A program made the position numbers and the translations under genes. The notes under the pieces were generated by a model. The model ran no database searches, was not told the origin of the DNA, and saw only the letters and a program-made list of their open reading frames with translations. From Belliella pelovolcani (GTDB taxonomy: Bacteria > Bacteroidota > Bacteroidia > Cytophagales > Cyclobacteriaceae), in contig NZ_FTOP01000003.1 in NCBI RefSeq assembly GCF_900156785.1, forward strand, positions 124,001 to 188,000: DNA of 64,000 nucleotides. Direction: 5' to 3'. The number at the start of each line of letters is the position of its first letter. The first letter of the stretch is position 1. Positions 60,036-64,000 of the stretch are shown piece after piece.

Positions 60036-60077
60036 TAGGATAATCCAAAACTTTACCAACCTTCTGACTTTTTATAC

Positions 60078-60108
60078 TTTCTCCTTTTGAGGCAATTGTT
60101 TACCTTTG
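60078..60108 (+). promoter_or_regulatory. Candidate purL promoter
   Basis: TACCTTTG (60101-60108) is an exact -7 box, with TTTC (60078-60081) as a near -33 box 19 nt upstream. Transcription would begin near 60113, before ATG 60142, which excludes the earlier TTG 60106 as the start. Confidence 0.55.
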
Positions 60109-60141
60109 CCTCTTCTAAAAAAGACATCCAAAACTCAGGAC

Positions 60142-63100
60142 ATGATTCTCTTTTTCCAATCCCCTCAAGCAGTCATATACGCTGTACAGACCCCACAACC
60201 ACTCAATAAACAAGATCTTGATAAACTCACCTGGCTCTTCGGAGATGCCAAACAGCTCGAAGGAGCACAGGTTGATGGTAGGTTCTCAGGTCCTCGCAAA
60301 GAAATGATCACTCCATGGTCTACCAATGCAGTAGAAATCACCCTCAACATGGGGATCCAGGGGATTCAGAGAATTGAAGAGTATTTCCCGATTTCGGAGC
60401 AAGATACGATCGACCCCATGCTTCAAAAAGCTTATAATGGGCTAGATCAGGAAATCTTCAATATACAAGTAGCGCCTGAGAAAGTAAAGGAGGTCACCGA
60501 TATCAAAGCTTACAATGCTTCAGAAGGGCTTGCATTGAGTCAGGAAGAAGTAGATTACTTAGAAAATGTCTCCAAACAATTAGGAAGAGCTTTGACAGAT
60601 TCAGAAGTATTTGGGTTCAGTCAAGTCAATTCGGAGCATTGCCGACACAAAATCTTCAATGGTACTTTCATCATAGATGGTGAAGAAAAGGAAAAAACAC
60701 TTTTTCAACTCATCAAAGAAACCTCGAAAAGAAATCCCAACAGAATCGTCTCGGCTTACAAGGATAATGTAGCTTTTGTGCAAGGTCCTAAAGCGCAACA
60801 ATTCGCCCCAAAAACACAAGATAAACCAGATTTTTTTGAGCCTGAGAGCATAGATACTGTCATTTCCCTCAAAGCCGAAACGCACAACTTCCCAACCACA
60901 GTGGAGCCTTTCAACGGGGCGGCTACTGGATCGGGTGGAGAAATCAGAGATAGAATGGCTGGCGGTACTGCTTCTATTCCATTGGCTGGTACTGCGGTCT
61001 ACATGACTTCTTATGCTCGTTCCGAGGCTGGTAGAAGCTGGGAAAAGAACCTTGCACCAAGACCTTGGCTCTACCAGATACCTATGGATATCCTGATCAA
61101 AGCTTCTAATGGAGCGAGTGATTTTGGAAATAAATTTGGTCAGCCTTTGATTTCTGGGTCGGTATTGACCTTTGAGCATGAAGAAGGAAACAAGGCGCAT
61201 GGCTACGATAAAGTGATCATGCAAGCTGGCGGTATAGGATTTACCAGAAGTGAGTACAGCAAGAAAAATGATCCTGCCAAAGGTGATCAAATCATCATCA
61301 TGGGGGGAGACAATTATAGAATAGGCATGGGAGGCTCGGCGGTCTCTTCTGTTGCAACAGGTGAGTTTTCCAATGCCATAGAACTCAATGCAATACAGCG
61401 ATCCAATCCGGAGATGCAAAAGCGGGTATCCAATGTGATCCGCGCCATGGCAGAGTCCAACGAAAATCCTATCATCTCTATACACGACCATGGAGCAGGA
61501 GGGCACTTAAACTGTTTATCCGAATTGGTAGAGACCACAGGTGGTACCATCCACATCGATCAGCTTCCCGTAGGAGATCCAACACTCTCTGCCAAAGAAA
61601 TCATCGGTAATGAATCCCAAGAAAGAATGGGGTTGGTCGTAGGCAAGGAAAACCTTGAACTACTTCAGAAAATATCAGAAAGAGAAAGAGCGCCCTTCTA
61701 TGTAGTCGGTGAGACTACTGGTGATATGCACTTCAAATTCGAGAATCAACAGACTGGAGAGAAACCTGTTGACTGGAACTTGGCCTATATGTTTGGTAGC
61801 TCGCCTAAGACCATTCTTGAAGACAAGTCTGGCAACGCCTCTTTTGAAGATGCTGAATATGATGTCAGTCAGTTGAAATCATACATCAAGGAAGTATTGC
61901 AGCTTGAAGCCGTCGCTTCCAAGGATTGGTTGACAAACAAAGTCGATCGCTCTGTGACTGGTAGGGTAGCCAAGCAGCAGACAGTAGGGGAGATACAGGT
62001 TCCTCTCAACAATGTAGCGGTAATGGCCATAGATTTTACAGGTCAAAAAGGAATCGCGACTTCAATTGGGCATGCGCCGGTGGCTGCATTGGCTAATCCA
62101 GAAGCTGGTTCAAGACTGGCCATCGCAGAAGCCATGACAAACCTAGTTTGGGCTCCAATTGCTGATGGACTTGCGGGTGTTTCTCTCAGTGCCAACTGGA
62201 TGTGGCCAGCCAAGAACAAAGGAGAAAATGATAGACTTTATCGTGCTGTCGAGGCAGTTAGCAATTTTGCCATAGACTTAGGGGTGAATATTCCAACTGG
62301 TAAGGATTCATTGTCTATGACACAGAAATACCCTGATGGGAAAGTAGTCTACTCTCCAGGTACTGTGATCATTTCTTCTATTGGGGAGTGCTCAGATATC
62401 AATCAGGTAGTATCTCCTGACCTGAAGCCAGTCGATGGCAGTAGGGTTTTCTATATTGACTTGTCTAAAGATGAGCCGAAGCTGGGAGGTTCGAGTTTCT
62501 ACCAGATACTGAACAAAGTAGGTTCTGATACACCAGATATTAAGGAAAGTCATTACTTCGGACAAGCATTTATGACTGTGCAGAAATTGATCGAAAAAGG
62601 GGAGATTCTAGCTGGACATGACATTTCTTCTGGTGGATTGATTACAGCTTTACTAGAAATGACCTTCCCATCTACACAAGTAGGTTTGACGATCAAAATA
62701 GATCGGCTGGACGGGAGAGATATCGTAAAATCACTTTTTGCTGAGAATCCTGGACTTTTGATTCAGGTGAAAAATCCAGAAAGAACTAGGGCTGTTTTGG
62801 CCAATCATGGTATTGACTTCGTGTCTATCGCCAATGTTAACTTAACTGGTAAAGTTGAACTTACTGGCCTCGACCTTAGTTTTGACGTTGAAGAAATGAG
62901 AGATACTTGGTTCAAATCTTCTTATTTGCTTGACAAAAAGCAATCTGGAGAGCAATTGGCCTTGGAGCGATTTAAAAATTACAAAAATCAGCCACTAGCA
63001 TATAGTTTTGGAGAAAATTGGGAGGGCACTTTTGATGCTTTCAGCTTGAATCCATACAGAAGAGAGAAATCAGGCAAAACTGCTGCAATCATTCGTGAAA

Positions 63101-63825
63101 AAGGGGTAAATGGGGATAGAGAGATGGCGTATTCGCTGTGGTTGGCAGGCTTTGATGTGAAAGATGTACACATGACTGATTTGATCTCTGGCAGAGAGAC
63201 ATTGGAAGATGTGCAGATGATCGTTTTTGTCGGTGGCTTCTCTAATTCTGATGTACTCGGTTCGGCAAAAGGTTGGGCTGGTGCTTTCCTTTACAATGAA
63301 AAGGCAAAACAAGCCTTGGATAATTTCTACGCTAGAAAAGACACCTTGAGTTTGGGAGTTTGTAATGGTTGTCAGTTGATGGTGGAGCTAGGTTTGGTAA
63401 CTCCTGACCACGATGTGAAGCCAAAAATGCTACATAATGCATCGCACAAGTTCGAGTCAGCCTTTGTCAATGTTAATATTCCAGAGAATGATACAGTGAT
63501 GTTCAAGAGCCTTGCCGGTCAGCGTCTTGGCGTATGGATAGCACATGGAGAAGGTAAATTCTCCCTTCCAAAGGCATTGTCAGATTATCATGTGGGGATG
63601 ACTTATTCCTATGAAGCCTATCCAGGCAATCCAAATGGATCAGATCATGCTGTTGCAGGGATTGCTTCTGCAGATGGCAGACACTTGGCTATTATGCCGC
63701 ATATAGAGCGTTCTTTAAAGCCTTGGAACTGGCCTCACTATCCCGCAGAGCGAGCTGATGAAGAGATCACTCCTTGGGTAGAGGCTTTTGTTAATGCCTT
63801 CAAGTGGGTGAGCAGTGAAAAGTGA
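60142..63825 (+). CDS. purL: Phosphoribosylformylglycinamidine synthase (large single-chain form)
   Basis: From ATG 60142 the enzyme has about 1227 residues and makes FGAM from FGAR, ATP and glutamine in purine biosynthesis. The N-terminal half carries GFSQVNSEHCRHKIFNG and SLKAETHNFPTTVEPFNGAA; the middle has ISIHDHGAGGHLNCLSELVE. The C-terminal glutaminase domain (about 970-1227) has LGVCNGCQLMVELGLV with Cys1074, and IAHGEGKF, then HYPAERADEEITPWVEAF. This is the proteobacterial-type long PurL rather than the three-subunit PurSQL. The start is supported by the upstream promoter. It is monocistronic. Confidence 0.96.
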   Translation: MILFFQSPQAVIYAVQTPQPLNKQDLDKLTWLFGDAKQLEGAQVDGRFSGPRKEMITPWSTNAVEITLNMGIQGIQRIEEYFPISEQDTIDPMLQKAYNGLDQEIFNIQVAPEKVKEVTDIKAYNASEGLALSQEEVDYLENVSKQLGRALTDSEVFGFSQVNSEHCRHKIFNGTFIIDGEEKEKTLFQLIKETSKRNPNRIVSAYKDNVAFVQGPKAQQFAPKTQDKPDFFEPESIDTVISLKAETHNFPTTVEPFNGAATGSGGEIRDRMAGGTASIPLAGTAVYMTSYARSEAGRSWEKNLAPRPWLYQIPMDILIKASNGASDFGNKFGQPLISGSVLTFEHEEGNKAHGYDKVIMQAGGIGFTRSEYSKKNDPAKGDQIIIMGGDNYRIGMGGSAVSSVATGEFSNAIELNAIQRSNPEMQKRVSNVIRAMAESNENPIISIHDHGAGGHLNCLSELVETTGGTIHIDQLPVGDPTLSAKEIIGNESQERMGLVVGKENLELLQKISERERAPFYVVGETTGDMHFKFENQQTGEKPVDWNLAYMFGSSPKTILEDKSGNASFEDAEYDVSQLKSYIKEVLQLEAVASKDWLTNKVDRSVTGRVAKQQTVGEIQVPLNNVAVMAIDFTGQKGIATSIGHAPVAALANPEAGSRLAIAEAMTNLVWAPIADGLAGVSLSANWMWPAKNKGENDRLYRAVEAVSNFAIDLGVNIPTGKDSLSMTQKYPDGKVVYSPGTVIISSIGECSDINQVVSPDLKPVDGSRVFYIDLSKDEPKLGGSSFYQILNKVGSDTPDIKESHYFGQAFMTVQKLIEKGEILAGHDISSGGLITALLEMTFPSTQVGLTIKIDRLDGRDIVKSLFAENPGLLIQVKNPERTRAVLANHGIDFVSIANVNLTGKVELTGLDLSFDVEEMRDTWFKSSYLLDKKQSGEQLALERFKNYKNQPLAYSFGENWEGTFDAFSLNPYRREKSGKTAAIIREKGVNGDREMAYSLWLAGFDVKDVHMTDLISGRETLEDVQMIVFVGGFSNSDVLGSAKGWAGAFLYNEKAKQALDNFYARKDTLSLGVCNGCQLMVELGLVTPDHDVKPKMLHNASHKFESAFVNVNIPENDTVMFKSLAGQRLGVWIAHGEGKFSLPKALSDYHVGMTYSYEAYPGNPNGSDHAVAGIASADGRHLAIMPHIERSLKPWNWPHYPAERADEEITPWVEAFVNAFKWVSSEK

Positions 63826-63900
63826 TTTTAGAATTGAAGATTGGAAGACCACAGTTTGAAGGTTGAAATGTTTTAAAGTTTGGCGTATTCGTGATTTTCT

Positions 63901-63935
63901 AGACCTTTGAGGTTTTTTTGAACCTCGAAGGTCTT
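63901..63935 (+). terminator. Terminator downstream of purL
   Basis: AGACCTTTGAGGTT (63901-63914) pairs with AACCTCGAAGGTCT (63921-63934) with one G-T pair and a six-nt loop, then T-rich sequence. It lies 76 bp past purL, after a repeat-like AG-rich tract. Confidence 0.7.
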
Positions 63936-64000
63936 TCTTATGAGGTCGAAAAAGAGTTTGGAAGATTGGGGTTAGGAGGTTTGAACGTTGTAAGGGTGTA

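Noticed and set aside
60106-60141. TTG 60106 as the start of purL
   Set aside because: It lies within the -7 box, before any likely transcription start. ATG 60142 gives the typical N-terminus.
60601-61506. A 301-residue minus-strand ORF inside purL
   Set aside because: It is antisense to the well-conserved purL coding sequence, has no family resemblance and a composition rich in Ser, Arg and His typical of shadow frames.
1-64000. tRNA, rRNA, CRISPR arrays, insertion sequences and prophage
   Set aside because: Read by eye, no cloverleaf, conserved rRNA segment, regularly spaced repeat or transposase-like protein was seen. A covariance-model search would be decisive for small RNAs.

Overview
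The window looks like a chromosome segment of a member of the Bacteroidota, most likely Cytophagales (Cyclobacteriaceae/Algoriphagus-like). The support is a low-GC sequence with Bacteroidota-type promoters (TTTG, about 19 nt, TAnnTTTG), almost no Shine-Dalgarno sequences, and families typical of the phylum: DAHP synthase fused to chorismate mutase, fused E1 alpha/beta oxo-acid dehydrogenase, Bacteroidota-type LptD, DUF3822, DUF4268 and many short lipoproteins. This assignment is inference from gene content. I saw no rRNA, tRNA, CRISPR array or intact insertion sequence.

Layout. 1-3300 is an accessory, decaying stretch: an ORF6N-domain gene, the last 49 codons of a family-2 glycosyltransferase, a HigB-like toxin with two compensating frameshifts beside an intact HigA-like antitoxin, two small genes each broken by one TAG codon, and two repeat-like inverted sequences. 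3343-7065 holds three lipoprotein units and a GT-C mannosyltransferase that runs in frame into one of them. 7176-10647 is a minus-strand operon (WD40 protein, DivIVA-domain protein, folB, ChaN-like protein, DUF4268). 10686-30911 is mostly housekeeping: phosphopantetheinyl transferase, redoxin, SirB1-like protein, MsrAB, aconitase, penicillin acylase, acyl-CoA carboxylase beta, amidase, LptD, arginine deiminase, LysS and proline dehydrogenase.

31124-39920 is the aromatic amino acid region. A first DAHP synthase/chorismate mutase stands alone. A second heads an operon with aroB, aroA, a VapBC-like toxin-antitoxin pair, pheA, an aminotransferase and tyrA. Together these cover chorismate synthesis entry and the whole Phe/Tyr branch. 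In front of the operon lies what appears to be a complete ribosome-mediated attenuator: a consensus promoter, a 27-residue leader peptide with eight aromatic residues in nine (YFTFFYFYF), a 1:2 hairpin, a perfect 10-bp antiterminator and a 15-bp terminator. This is the most notable system in the window.

40039-63825 holds a serine hydrolase, a SIMPL protein, pyrE, two Nudix proteins, coaD with DUF3822, a RecD-like helicase, a DUF1573 protein, a cell-wall cluster (SGNH hydrolase, LD-carboxypeptidase, DacB), DUF423, YggS, a GH3 protein, a LysE transporter, alanine dehydrogenase, the fused E1 oxo-acid dehydrogenase and purL. Many transcription units end in long, often bidirectional hairpin terminators. 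Several promoters place the -7 box only 3-6 nt before the start codon, which suggests leaderless mRNAs.
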